Origin: Hippopus hippopus
Taxonomy: Eukaryota; Mollusca; Bivalvia; Cardiida; Cardiidae
Assembly (NCBI GenBank): GCA_946811185.2
Contig: OX328104.1
Coordinates: 14,706,914 to 14,770,913 of the forward strand
DNA length: 64,000 nucleotides
Direction of reading: 5' to 3'
The stretch's first letter is position 1; every line of letters starts with the position of its first letter. This document shows positions 31,071 to 43,808 of the stretch, piece by piece. A program made the translations under genes and the position numbers. A model generated the notes under the pieces. That model saw only the letters and a list, made by a program, of their open reading frames with translations, was not told the DNA's origin and did no database searches.

Positions 31071-31379
31071 CCATAGTGTGTGAAGATTCAAACTTTGCCA
31101 GAGTGGTCTTGCATTCATATAGACAGTTTGGCAGCATTCCTTACTGAACAGCTTTGAAATAAAATCATTTTTGACTTGGACTTCTTTACTTACTGAAAAG
31201 ACTTACTTGTTTTAAGTTCCACTGACCAAAGGCCAGAGAGCTTATGTCATAGCCCTGTGTCTATTGTGCATCTGAGTATTGTGTTAACTTTTTGTTTTCC
31301 AAACATTTTTTCTTAAACCATCCATTTACTTGTGATCAAACTTCACAGAAATGATCCTGCTTATGGTACTCATGAAATC

Positions 31380-33150
31380 TGTTCAAAGATTTAAGTAGTT
31401 GTAAAAACCAAAATCACAGGTTGCCATGGGAACAAACTGAAAAAAGTTGAAAATTCTTTCAAAATCGTCTTGTCCAAAACCATAAGGCGTAGGGCTACCA
31501 AATTTGGTATGCAACTTCATCTAATGGACCAGTCACCTCTACCAAAAGTCATTTCTGAAATTATAGCCCTTTGGTAAATACTGGCCATGTCCCATGGGTC
31601 ACAAGTTTTACATGGGCATATATATATTGTAAATTTTAAAGATGCCCATCTACAGCCGGTGAGCAAAAACGCTGTTAAATTTCAAACAATTTAGAATGGT
31701 ACAGAAATCAGCCCTTTGTGTAAACATGGATAAATTACTGACATACATGGTGTAATTGAAAAAAAGAAACACAGAGATTTGTATTAGAAACTGATCATTG
31801 GTCAGAAGAAAACTGGCTGACGATCGAAGCTGTAAACAATGGCGGTGCGTCACGGAAATTTATCGTTGGTTTCCGCCTAGAGTCAGATACGGTGTAATTT
31901 GCATATAGGCCGTGACCTCCGTCTGAAAATCGAGGCTGCAACAGAGAAGCCTCCATTTTCCTTTGTTTACCTCATTAGACGCAGGGCGAAGGTCAAATAT
32001 AGTCACATGACAGAATGCATGATCATCATACGAATCTACCCGAGTGTATAACGGATATATCGAAAATCTTCGATTCAAAAACCGGAAATGACGAGTTTAC
32101 ATGGAAGGCTGCAACTCAGCGAAATGCATTTTCTATCGACTGTAATCTAAGCAACCTTGCAACCGTCAGGCGCAATATTTGGCATGAAGATATAAGAATG
32201 ACTATAGTTTGATAAAATAGAGACAAAATGAGTTAAAATGGCTGAAAATGAGTATAAGGGCCTCTTTAAAATCTTTTTGTTCATAACCATAAAGCTCAAG
32301 ACTACCAAATTTTGTATGTAGCTTTATGTAGTTGACCTCTTTCAGGATTTTCCAGATTATAGTCCTGGGTCAAAATTAGCTCCGGCCCAGGAGTCAAAAG
32401 TTTCATCTAGGCTTATATAGTAAGAACTTTAAAAATCTACTTGTACCTAACCATGAAAAGTAGAGCTCTAATATTCTGTATCTGTTACCATCTAGTATGC
32501 CTTGACCAAGATAAGTGAAATTTACTCTGAGAGAACTGGCCCTTGGGGCCACAAGTTTAACACAGGCATATATAATGAAAATTTAAAAAATCTTCTAGTT
32601 TCTAACTGTAAATCCTAGTGCTACCAAATTTTGTCACATAGCTGCATCTAATGGATCACTACCAATTTTGTTCAAAATCTAGCCCTTGAGTCAAACTTGG
32701 CTCTGCACTGGGTGTCATACCTTTCACAGAAAGCTTTTTATTGTGTATAAACTGTACACATTTTGCCTTGACTTGTATTTATGGTATGTAACTTCATCTA
32801 GTGGATCTTTACCAGGTTTCAACTAATCATCATAGCCCTTGGGTCAAAAATAGCCTCATCCTTGGGGTCACAACTTTCATGCAGGCTTTTCTAAAAGAAT
32901 TTTTGAAAACCTTCTTGTTCCATACCACACGCTCTAAAATTGTTATGTTTGGTATGTTGTATGATATTTGGGACCTCTACAAAGTCAATCAAATTATTAC
33001 CATAGGGTCAGAAATTGGTCCCACAGAAGGAGGTGGGATGTCACAAATTGGTCTCTGGTGATTTGTTCAGGGCCATTCTAACCTTTTGGTTGAAAATGCT
33101 TTCTTGGAAAACTTTTGTTCAGAGTTCATGGATATTTGGTATGAATTAAA
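31380..33150. repeat. Degenerate satellite with units of about 160 bp
   Basis: The phrase AAAATCTTCTTGTTC..ACCATAAGGC..CTACCAAATTTTGTATG recurs near 31461, 32268, 32431, 32587 and 32904. Linking phrases include AGCCCTTGGGTCAAAA and GGTCACAAGTTTTACA. The dispersed repeat at 31690-32250 interrupts it. No coding frame is conserved between units. Confidence 0.75.
31690..32250. repeat. Dispersed repeat, long form, inserted in the satellite
   Basis: The ends match the short form at 17550-17822. The middle, with CpGs and CCGCCTAGAGTCAGATACGG, is unique to this copy. Confidence 0.7.
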
Positions 33151-33497
33151 CTGGGCTAGACATGCTTGATTTCATTAAAGTTACCTTGGTGGCATGTGAA
33201 AAAGACATTACTTTTTTTTTTGAGCTATCATTGCAGTACAGATTTCTAGCAGTTTGATGACTTTCGATGCCAATTACACATATGGCAATTGTAATTTATT
33301 AGGCAGTGGAGTGATACAGGGCTATCATGTCCCTCTTATTTAGGGCGTTATTAGTAGCTAAAGCATTTTGATACAGTAGCCTGAAGCCATACAGGCTTAT
33401 TAGCATCAGTGAGAAAACCTGTCTTCCACAGGGGAGAATCATTAGTGATGAGTTGGACTATGTACTGGCTTGTAGTATGCAGCCAGAGTGATTTATT

Positions 33498-33726
33498 TTA
33501 ACCCTTTACCAGACAACAAAATTTTAGCCTTGTCCAAAATGAAAGCATTTGCAGACGACAATTTCATTGTTGCTCAAATGGTGCAATTTTGCTATGATAG
33601 GGTAGAAAACATTGTATGAAAAGGAGAAAATGCTGGTTACCAGCATTTTCTCCTTTTCCCACAATGTTTCCAAAAGGCTTCTTTCCTAGGGTCATTAAAA
33701 GTCGGCATTGTGCAGTAAAGGGTTAA
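33498..33726 (+). mobile_element. TTAA palindrome element copy, A left, 229 bp
   Basis: TTAA is at 33498-33501 and 33723-33726. The right arm and B end (GTCGGCATTGTGCAGTAAAG) resemble the pair at 39176-39613. Confidence 0.88.
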
Positions 33727-33767
33727 CCACTTATCTTGGAGTATGGGATAGGGTATATTTGACGGAA

Positions 33768-33835
33768 AGTGTAGACCAAGATAAGACTGCACATATGTAC
33801 AGCCTCATCTTGCTCTTAAATCTCGACTTAGTTTG
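33768..33835. repeat. Degraded short palindrome, GATCAGA type
   Basis: GTGTAGACCAAGATAAGACT is followed by a weak complement. Confidence 0.5.
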
Positions 33836-33889
33836 CCAGATGTATAGTCTTAATAACCTCTCATCTATTTTATGAAATATGTGACCTCA

Positions 33890-34729
33890 TTAACTATTTA
33901 CCTAATGACAAAATTTTAGACTGGTTCAAATTGAAAGCATTTGCAGACGACAAATTAAAGATGGCTCAAATGCTGGAATTTGTCCTTCATAGAGTAGAAA
34001 ACATTGTGGGAAAAAGAGAAAATGGTGGTTACCAAGATTTTCTCCTTTTTCCACAATGTTTTCAAAAGGCTTCTTTCCAAGGGTCGTTAAAACCCAGGAT
34101 TGTTTGGTTAAGGGTTAACTCAAAAAAAAAAAAAAATTTGGACCTGTCCAAATTCAAAGCATTTGCAGAGGACTAACTCAGTGTGGCCTAAATGAAGTGA
34201 TTTGTCTTAGAAGGTAGAAAAAATAGTGGTGAAAAAAAAGCGTATGCTAGTTGCCAACATTTTCTCCTTTTCCCATGTTTTCAAAATCAGTTTTTTCTGA
34301 GGGTCCTTAACACTTTCCCACACAATAAACTGTTTGAAAACATTGTGGAAAAAGGAGAAAATGCTGTTCCTACAGTGTTTTCTATCTTTTCAAGGCCAAA
34401 TTCCATAGTCTGCAACTTCTTTCAATTTGGACCAGTCTAAAATTTTCTCCTCTGATAAAAGAGTTAAAACACAGGAACATCTGGTAAAGGGTTAACTCTT
34501 AACTCCTTACCAAACAATCCCAACTTTCAACGACCATGAGAAAGAAGGCTTTTGAAAACATTGTGGGAAAAGGAGAAAATGCTGGTAACCAGCATTTTCT
34601 CCTTTTACCACAATGTTTTCTACCCTTCCCAAACCAAATTTCAATTTTTCAGTCACATTTATTTTGTCGTCTGCAAATGCTTTCCATTTGGACCAGTCTA
34701 TAAGTTTGTCGTTTGGTAAAGAGTAAACT
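33890..34729. mobile_element. Chain of four to five TTAA palindrome elements
   Basis: Segments are 33890-34118 (A left, complete), 34115-34310 (A left, poly-A insertion in the A-half), 34307-34465 (B left, shortened), a solo B end to 34495, and 34499-34729 (B left, complete perfect palindrome). TTAA borders are at 33890, 34115, 34307, 34492 and 34499. Confidence 0.85.
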
Positions 34730-35139
34730 ACACACAAAAAATGTAGACTTATCCTCCCATTGGGAGAAAAAAGTGAAATCCAAATTATCTCCCTTGTTAG
34801 ATAAAAACCAAGAAAACCAAATAGCAACTAGGTCCTTTTATTTGATATCCTTTGTTTTTATCCTTGGTTTACTAGGAGATGTTGTGATTATTATAATTTG
34901 AATTATGATGGATATGCACGGTCTTCATATTATTTGCAAATTGAATTTCACTCACCATTACCATAGAAATGCATGAAATAGATCAAATTTCTGGTTTGAT
35001 AAATTTTGAAGGAGATATTTCAACCTGAACATTCCTAGATAGTGCAAAGGATATCAAGGATAAAAACCAAGTAATACCATATTCAGGACCTAGTTAGTAG
35101 TTAAGAGCTATCAAGGGAAGTAACTTTCTTCTGTCTCCC

Positions 35140-35275
35140 ATTGAAAGCATTTGCAGATGACTAAATGTGGCTCGAATGATTGAAATTGTCTGTGCTAGCC
35201 AGAAATGGTGGGTAAAGGAGAAAATGCTGACTTTCTCCTTAGGGTCATTAAAACTAGGACTGTTTGTTGAAAGGT
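35140..35275 (+). mobile_element. Shortened TTAA palindrome element
   Basis: Has the A-half (GAAAGCATTTGCAGATGAC), an abbreviated palindrome and a degraded B end. Confidence 0.55.
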
Positions 35276-35689
35276 AAACTGGATGAGATACAAGTTCTAG
35301 AATAGTAACAATGTAGCCTGATATAGGTTGTCAGAATCCCAATGTACACTGAATATAGACTGCTGTGGAAAGACCATACCTCAGTCATTTCCTTGTAATG
35401 CCATGTGCCCAGTGGAATACTATATATACATATTGTAATGTATACATGTAAATAGTGGGTGTGTGAACTTAGGTGTTTCCAGGTGTTAGACATAGTATAT
35501 TATGTACCTTATTATGTTCCAGGTAAATAGTTTATTTTTTTCTTATGATGCTGATATGAATATGGGAACACATTCTTTGATTCTTCTGTTTTCCATCAAA
35601 CCATATACATGTATATATGTTGATTAGATTTCAGGTAGAAAGGGTTTCATAGAACTTCAAGGTGCTATGCATATTTTGTAGATTAAGAT

Positions 35690-36400
35690 TTAATCCTTTT
35701 CCACACAATAAAATTTAGGACAAGCTTGTCTTAACTCAAAAAATATGTAGCAGCCAAATTATGTGTGACTAAAATTATGGAATTTGTCTTTCATAAGCAA
35801 GAAAAAAATTGTGGGAAAATGCTGGTAACCAGTATTTTCTCCTTTTCCCACAATTTTTTCAATAGTTCTCTTTCTTAAAGTCATCAAAAGTTGGCATTGT
35901 GTAGTGAAGGGTTAACAAGTTGAAAGCTTTAACCCTTTACCACACAATCCCAAGTTTTAATGACCCGGAGTAGGAATCCTTTTGAAAACATTGTGAGAAA
36001 AGGAGAAAATGCTGGTGACCAGCATTTTCTCCGTTTCCGACAATGTTTTCTTCTCTATAAATGACAAATTTCATTGTTTGAGTTAGATTTAAAATGTTGT
36101 CTGCATATGCTTTTAATATGGACAAGTCTAGTTTTGTCCCATGGTAAAGATAATAACTTAATTGTTTCCCAAATGATGGAATGTTTGTCTTTGATCTAGT
36201 GATTGGCTTTCCCGAAAGAGAAAGGCTTTTGAAAACATTTTGTGAAAAGGAGAAAATGCTGGTCACCAGCATATTCTCCTTTTCCACATTGTTTTTCTAC
36301 CCTTTCAAAGATAAATCCCAATGTTTGTGTCAAGATTTATTATTTTATAGGTGAATGCTTTTAATTTGAAAGTCTAAAACTTTGTTGTTTGGTAAAATGT
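35690..36400. mobile_element. Three TTAA palindrome elements
   Basis: Copies are 35690-35915 (A left, left arm shortened), 35929-36154 (B left) and about 36155-36400 (mosaic with an intact-looking palindrome centred near 36260). Confidence 0.75.
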
Positions 36401-36672
36401 TTATTTGATAGAATTGGAAGCATTTATGTACCCTCATTTTAGTGCTGAATGCTATATACCAGAATGTTGAATGCAATTTGGATACTTTCACATATTACAT
36501 AATAATTTCTACATAACATCATACAATGGTTATTTTACCCTTTCCCAGACAAGTGTGTGAATTTAAGACCCTCAGAAAGGGGATATATCATTAATATTGT
36601 GAGAGAAGGAGATATTGACGGTTGACAAAAGTCATGTATCATGTTAAGATTTGACAGCTGGAAAAAAAAGCA

Positions 36673-37098
36673 CTTAATTCTTTTCCAAGTAAACTTTTAG
36701 ATTCAACCAAATTGAAAGTATCTCAAATGATGATTTTTGTCATTGATAGGGTAGAAAACATTGTGGGAAAAGGAGAAATGATGGTTACCAGCATTTTCTT
36801 CTTTTCCTACAATGTTTCTAAAGGCTTTTTCCTTCAGGTTCATTAAAACTTGGGATCATGTGGTAAAGTGTTAATTCTCTATCAAATAAAATTTTCGACT
36901 GGACCAAACTGAAAGCATTTTCAGGTGACGAATTAAATGTAACTGAAGTGATGATTTCTGTCTTTGATAGGGTAGAGAACATTGTTGTAAAAGGAGGAAA
37001 TGCTGGTAACCAGCATTTTCTCCTTTTCCTACAATTTTCTCAAATGCTTTCACCTTCATGTTCATAAAAACTCTGGGATTGTGAGGACTAAAGAGTTA
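36673..37098 (+). mobile_element. Two TTAA palindrome elements sharing one TTAA
   Basis: 36673-36874 and 36871-37098 are both A left, and the shared TTAA is at 36871-36874. Confidence 0.82.
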
Positions 37099-37480
37099 AT
37101 GTTTTGTTATTGTCAGGTTAGACTGTATATACAACACCTGGGGTCAGTCTCTCCTCATTTATTAGCCTGTAGTCCTAAAATTGGCTCGAAATGGCTTGAT
37201 TTATGATGGACCCTGATATGTTTGGCATGTGTAAGGTCACTTCTGTGACAGATGCAAGAATCGAATGTCCATTATGGGGATTGTTATGTGTTGCTTGTTA
37301 TGACTTATTGTGTACCTCTGTACTACATTCATATTGAAAGTGCTTTGAATACAACAGAGTGAAGGTAGTTCAAATATGGAATTTGTCTTAAGAATGGTAA
37401 AAACATTGTGACAAAAGTGAAAAGTCTGGCTTACAGCCGCAAGCACTATTTACATGGGAGTGTCCTTGGGCAAGACCCAG

Positions 37481-38117
37481 ACTTTACCACACAATACTGA
37501 CTTTTAACGACCCTGAGAAAGAAGCCTTTTGAAAACACTGTAGGAAAAGGAAAAAATGCAGGTAAACAGCCTTTTCTCCTTTTCCCACAATGTTTTCTAC
37601 CCTATCAAAGACACATTTCATCATTTAAACTACATTTCAATTGTTGTCTGCAAATACTTTCAACTTGGATCAGTCTGTATTCTGTTGTGTAGTAAAGAGT
37701 AATAGTCTTATAATAGTGATGGACGGTTTATTGAAGATTTCACAAACTCACACAGGTGTGCAAACCACATTTTCGCTGATAACTCTCTTTTTATGAAAGA
37801 CATTGAAATATGGTTTTCAATTTTAAGATTGTTTTCATTTAAGGATTTTTATATCCAAAAATAGCTTTGGTCTGGAGTTACCTTTTAACAGTTTACCAGA
37901 CGACAAATTTGTTGACTTGTCCAAATTGAAAGCATTTGCAGTTGACAATTTCAGAGCGACTCAAATGTTGACACTAGTCTTAAATAGAGTAGAAAACATT
38001 GTGGGAAAAGGAGAAAATGCTGGTTACCAGCATTTTCTCCTTTTCCCACAATGTTTTCAAAAGGCTCCTCCCCCCCTCAGGGGCATTAAAAGTCAAGATT
38101 GTGTGGTAAAGGGTTAA
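37481..38117. mobile_element. Two TTAA palindrome elements
   Basis: 37481-37704 is B left with a worn palindrome. 37885-38117 is A left with TTAA at both ends and a perfect-looking palindrome, with a poly-C insertion (CTCCCCCCC) in the B-half. Confidence 0.82.
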
Positions 38118-38329
38118 GTTAGTAAGTTGACTGCTATAAAATTTATAAGGTATTGGTAAAATAGAAAATCTTCTGGAATGTAGGCAATCCTAGATGTTTT
38201 AGATATTTATAGGATATGAATTTATTTTGTGTAATGGACACCTTATGTTAGCTTCAGAGCACATTCAGAAAAACAGAATCAAAATAACTTTGTTGAAAAT
38301 TGTTTTTAGTTTGTTTTTCAGCTTGAATG

Positions 38330-38555
38330 TTTTTTGTGTTAATCCGTTTTCAACATTATTTCAGTCATGGATAGCCTCTACAAATATCCATGCTTTCCTG
38401 TGGATTTTCTTTTACCAGTACTTCGTACAATATTCTACCCAAGCCACTGGCTACCCGCTCACATAACCATCGTTGAAACAATGAACAGCCATGAGAGGGA
38501 GGAATGAATCATGTTGCACTGACCATCATCAATCCTTAGAAAGGAAATGGCTGGG
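38330..38555 (-). mobile_element. Old tRNA-derived SINE (first type), partial
   Basis: Body sequence (CGTTTTCAACATTATTTCAG, CATGCTTTCCTGTGGA) is present, but the tRNA head is missing. It is joined to a half TTAA element from 38560. Confidence 0.7.
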
Positions 38556-38559
38556 GATT

Positions 38560-39145
38560 GGATTAGATTTTCTCCTTTTTCCATGATGTTTTCTACCCTT
38601 TCAAAGATAAATCACATTATTTGAGCCACATTTAATTTGTCGTCTGCAAATGCACTCATTTCAGACAAATTCAAAATTTTGTTGCATGATACAGAGGTAA
38701 ATCTGTCCAGAAAAGCAAAATTTTAGACTGTTCCAAACCGGAAACATTTGCAGACGACAAATTTATTGTGGCCCAAATGATGTTTTTTTTTTGAAAGGGT
38801 ATAAAACATAATGAAGAAAGGACAAAATTTTGGTTTTTGGCGTTCTTTGTATAATTCTTAATGCTTTCAAAATGACATCTACTGAAGGTCGTAAAAAACA
38901 CAGGATTGTTTGGTAAGGGTGTACTCTTTACCATATGACAATATTTTAGACTGGTCAAATTTGAGAGCATTTGTAGATGACAAGTCAAAAGTGGTTCAAA
39001 TGCAATGATTTTTCTCTGAAAGAGTAGAAAACATTGTAGAAATTGCAGAAAATGCTGGTTACCAGCAATTGCTCCTTTTTCTGCATTGTTTTAAAAAGAT
39101 TTCATCTCCATTGTTAATAATGGGGATTCAGTGATAAACGGTTAA
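38560..39145. mobile_element. Three degraded TTAA palindrome elements
   Basis: A B-left right half (about 38560-38700) and two A-left copies (about 38697-38920 and 38925-39145) with diverged palindromes. Confidence 0.65.
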
Positions 39146-39175
39146 GCAACTATGCTGTCAGTTCTGTTGTGAGGG

Positions 39176-39613
39176 TTAACCTTCTACAAAATTTCAGACT
39201 TGTCCAAATTGAAAGCATTTGCAGATGACAATTTCATTGTGGCTGAACTGGTGCAATTTTTCTTGGATAGGGTATGAAATATTGTGGGAAAAGGAGAAAA
39301 TGCTGGTTACCAGCATTTTCTCCTTTTCCCACAATGTTTTCAAAAGGCTTCTTTTCTACGGTCGTTAGTCGGCATTGTGCGATAAAGGGTTAACTCTTTA
39401 CCAAACGACAACATTTTAGACTAGTACAAATTGAAAGCATTTGCAGACGACAAAATAAATGTGACAAAAATTGAAACTTGACTTTAGAAGATTAGAAAAC
39501 ATTGTCGGAAAAGGAGAAAATGCTGGTTATCAGCATTTTCTCCTTTTCCCACAATGTTTTCAAAAGGCTTCTTTTCTACGGTCGTTAGTCGGCATTGTGC
39601 AATAAAGGGTTAA
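39176..39613 (+). mobile_element. Two TTAA palindrome elements sharing one TTAA and an identical right half
   Basis: Copies at 39176-39393 and 39390-39613 have different left halves. From CAGCATTTTCTCC onward they are the same apart from one base, including an unusual shortened B end (TACGGTCGTTAGTCGGCATT). Confidence 0.9.
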
Positions 39614-40054
39614 GCTATGTGACCGTCATAAACCCTCTCCAGGCAAAAAAACAAGGATGATTGTCATGTGTTACAGCATCTGTCACATTGCTCTGAATAG
39701 GTTGTTGATCATCTAGTTCTTTCCTTGACCGAACTTATTTATCAAGAAGCTGGAAATTGGCTTCTTGTCTCCTACCATTGTTGACATTTTTTTAACTATC
39801 GACATGTTCAAAAATGGTGGCCATACTTTATAATTAGGCTACCTTACTGTTGGTATACCAGTGCTAGCTCTGACCCAAGTAAAATAATGGTCAACAACTT
39901 TTTCTTAAAAATTACAAAGTTAGCGTGCGAAGTTTGGTTTAAAAAAAAAAATAACATGCACATGTAGCAGCATTGAACAAACTTTATTTTTTGCTCATAG
40001 TTTCAAACTTTCATTCACATAATTGTGTCCATTTAAAAAAAAAAAACTCATATA

Positions 40055-40385
40055 TATTTAATCTTACATTGTAGAAAATATTGTGGGAAAAGGAGAATTT
40101 GTCCAATACCATTTCCTGGGATAGTGCTCCTTTTCCAACAATATCTGCATCAAAGCATAAAGGCTTTTAGGTCCTAGTTTCTTTTGATGAATGTTTTCTC
40201 CTTTACCAAACAACTAAATTTTATTTCAATCTTGCATTGTAGAAAATGTTGTGGGAAAAGGAAAATTTGTTCTACACCATTCCCTGGGATAGTGCTCCTT
40301 TTCCCACAGTATTTGCATAAAAGCATAAAGACTTTTAAGTCTTTGTTTCTTTTGATGAATGGTTACTTCTTTCCCACACATTTTT
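40055..40385. repeat. Tandem duplication of about 165 bp derived from a TTAA element
   Basis: Two units share GTGGGAAAAGGA, CCTGGGATAGTGCTCCTTTT, AAAGCATAAAG and TTTCTTTTGATGAATG. The arms are TTAA-element-like, but the hairpin centre has been replaced (TCCCTGGGATAG). Confidence 0.75.
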
Positions 40386-43300
40386 TTTTTTTAAATTGTA
40401 ATAAATGATGTACACAAGTAATAGGGAATATTTTCTATTACATGATGATTTACCTCCATTTAGTATCTGTTGACCTTAATTATTTTCAAATAAGGTCAAT
40501 GAGGCGGTTAAGATGTCGAAAATTAAGTCATTCACTCGATAGTACCAAAATAGTGAAGTAGACGGAGGTTCAGGGCTCGACATTAACAGTTGTCCGATAA
40601 ATTTTGGCAAGTGAAAACATGCCCTGGACAAGTAAATTCTAAATCTGGTTGTCCGATGGGACAAGTGCATTTCAAAATTTAATTTTGGGAGAGAGAAAAA
40701 TTTGCGTATGCATAATTTGCGTGTCGACGACAGAATTCCGTAATAGTGGCATGTTGACAGCTGACTTTACTTGCCGATTTTATCTATATCATAAAGTAAT
40801 CCGTCCATCATTAAATCATTTTTTTATAATCCTTTAGACGCTCACTGAAATTTCATAGTAGATGCAAGCATTCAGTGACCTGGATGCAGAGTTTTCCCTG
40901 ACCCCCTGTTTCTTTGAATTTGGACCTCCAAATTTTCTGAATGACCCTCAAAATTTAGATAGTTGCCTTCTTAAATTCATTTGCAGGGGGTCGGGGTCAA
41001 ATGACCCCCATATGACAAAGTCCAGGGAAAACCCTGTGGATGTATGCTCCAGGTCATCAAACGTTTGCATTTGCTATGAAATTTCAGTGACCATCTGAAG
41101 GATTGTGACCATGATTTAATGATGGATGGATTACCTTAAAGAAATATCTAGGTCATATACTGCATATTAAGCTCCGCCCACTTGGTCACAATACAATGTA
41201 AACTGGCTCCGCCTATCTCATTAGAGAAGATGTCGATTAAGTACTGCAGTCTTAAGGGGGTTGGTAAATAGCAGTACATGTTTGAGGTTCCACTTGATTT
41301 GATCTCATTTTCATTGGTGTTCTAACTGTCCAATTTGTATTCAACTTTAACTGTTAACTACAATTATGAAATTATGTAACCAACTAACTGTAGCTTAATG
41401 AATGGACATGTATTTTAATATTGCATTTAATCGAATCTGAAAACTATTGCAATACAGTCCATTAGGCAGTAGCGGATCTTGGGGTTATAGCGGATAGGCC
41501 GTTAATGTTTTACCAAGAAAATCTTCTGTCGGCATGTAATAGAACTAATCCATGTACCATTGAAAAGAATGATATTTCCACGATAGATTGATGATATTTT
41601 TTTTTACAATATGCATTTGTGACGAAACCTTCAATCAAATTTTCAGGTATGTAAAGTTTAAATCACGAGTTTTTGGTATGAAATGGTGTATAAATATGTC
41701 TTCTTTTACCACAAAGAATACCAGCTCCATGTATAAACGCGTGACATTGAATATTGACCTAAAAATACCGCACCCGATTTGGTCAGTAGTGGATCAGCCT
41801 TGCGAGGTAATGTGTATATGCAGAACTTCAGAGGGGCCTTCCCAAAATCAATGTTGACTGTCAAACCGATGTAAAATGTGAATTGAACTTAATCTGTAAC
41901 TTTTTAAAATGAGGATGAAGGTCTAGAAAATAGAAATTATAGGTCACTGTAAAATCAGGAACTGTAGGCCTACCTTGTGATAAAGGGGTTTATGTATTGG
42001 TTAAAACCAGGTATCTTGTCAAAACTGCACCTTAGGGTGTGTTGATCTTCATCTCTGATCAAAATGTTTGTAGACTAGTTTATATCTTGCATAAATTGTA
42101 ATAATTATGGTCATTGTGACCAATGCATGGTGGAAATTTAGTGCCACTAGCACTTATATCAACTGATAAATAGACCTTTTACAAAAAAACAGTAAATGTA
42201 AGTGGTAAAAGCTTAAGCAAGGCCAGTGTGAATTTGTGCATTAATTATATGAAGCTTTGTCTTGTTTCAGGTACTCATGACTGAACCATCTGATAATTGT
42301 CTTCTTCAACAAAGAAAAATCAACCCTCAGTTCTGCATGCAGTGGCATTGCAACTGTTTTGACAGAAAACTCAGTAATTTAAGGCTATTGTGCCTTTGCA
42401 ATAAAGCCACCACAAGCTGAAACAAAAACAAAGTTATTGGTCAATAGAGAATACTCCAATATGAATGACAAAAATGCTTGTCTAGTGTGCATTCCAGATT
42501 TATTGATATTTGATACAACTCTATACATAAAATGGTCACAGACAAACAAAGAAATCATATAGTATCTGATGAAGCAGGTTTAACTATAGGTCATCTGCAA
42601 CTACGACTTAGACCATTGGCAAGTTGTTTTTTGAAGGCGAGATTTTCATTCTCGCCTTCATATGTCAGCGCTCGGCAGTTTGCTGCAAATGCCTCTGAAC
42701 AGCATTATCCAAACGCCTTTCAAGTAGTTGGATACTTCTCGAGTACATAAGAACAAAATAATGTCGAGACCATTGTAAATTTAATCAGATCAGCAAGAAG
42801 AAACTTCAAATTTCTAGAAGGAATGAAATCGAATTCTTAAAAAGCATCGTTTTTGACAAATGCAAAATACTTTGGATCAGTTGATTGTTACAATGATGTT
42901 GCTACAGCAACAAATAAACTGTAGCTGTAATAAGCCAATCGAAACCTACTAAAATGACGTCATTCGGACCTACTTCCACTCCACAACGCATAAACAACTA
43001 ACCAGAGGGATCGTATATGTAAATTTACGACCCCTGAACTAACCAATTGAATAGCTTTTTTGAATGACGTATCGCTGACAGACCTCTTTTCTCTGTTGAC
43101 AACATTATTCTGTCTTTATGAGAAGTAAAATTTCAATGAAATAAATTCCTTTGAATCATCAAGTGTTTATACAAAATTTTCTCTTTCAAAGAAATATCTT
43201 TTTCTTCTATCAAAGTTGTCCTTGACATTATGATTAATGAATAGGTTATTGTTAGGCATCAGCGTGGCCCAGTTTTGATTCCGGAGACCCGTGAAAAGAA

Positions 43301-43557
43301 AAAGGTAAATCAGTTGAAATCACAATATGTGTCATTTCGAAATAGTTCCGGCCAGCATAATGTACCGGATGTATAGCAGGGGATAGCCTGGGTTCCAGTC
43401 TTATCGTTTCTTTCCTTATATACGAGTGTGATCGGACTTTACTACGTCAAAAATGACAATAACATGATCTGTAACTGTTTTATCACGCAAAAAGTTTGAA
43501 CTTCTTCTTTTGATCGTCACGGTGCTTAACGTTCAGCAATTATTCATAAATATTTAA
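40386..43557. other. Mostly unique sequence without a supported gene
   Basis: It contains a stretch with two TTGTCCGAT/GGACAAGT phrases (40590-40665) and the hairpin TGAAGGCGAGA...TCTCGCCTTCA near 42635-42662. A good acceptor (TTGTCTTGTTTCAG at about 42257-42270) is followed by 49 open codons. No family likeness and no phase-compatible partner exon was found. Confidence 0.4.
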
Positions 43558-43770
43558 CCGTTTACCACTCACTTGTAACAACTCTGAAAAAGCAAGCTTT
43601 TAAAAACATCGAGGGAAGAAGGGATATTGCTTGAAACCGGCATTTTTTTCCTTTTACCACAATGTTTCTACCCTATCAAGAGCAAATTTCGTCCCTAATT
43701 TGGGCCACCCTGAATTTGTCGTCTGCAAATGCTTTCAATTTCAACTTAGTCTGAAATTTCGTAAAGAATA
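43558..43770 (-). mobile_element. Degraded TTAA palindrome element
   Basis: It starts TTTACCACTCACTTGTAAC. The right half has GTCGTCTGCAAATGCTTTCA and the palindrome is worn. Confidence 0.65.
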
Positions 43771-43808
43771 AACGCTTATTGCAATGAATTGTTATCATAA
43801 TCACTTAC

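Noticed and set aside
41588..41857. 89-residue frame with a donor-like GAGGTAATG
   Set aside because: No matching acceptor that leaves the frame open, and low-complexity start. Not supported as coding.
42271..42420. Terminal-exon-like frame after a good acceptor (TTGTTTCAG), 49 codons to TGA
   Set aside because: Its open frame requires phase 0, but the only upstream plus-strand candidate exon ends in phase 1. No family likeness.
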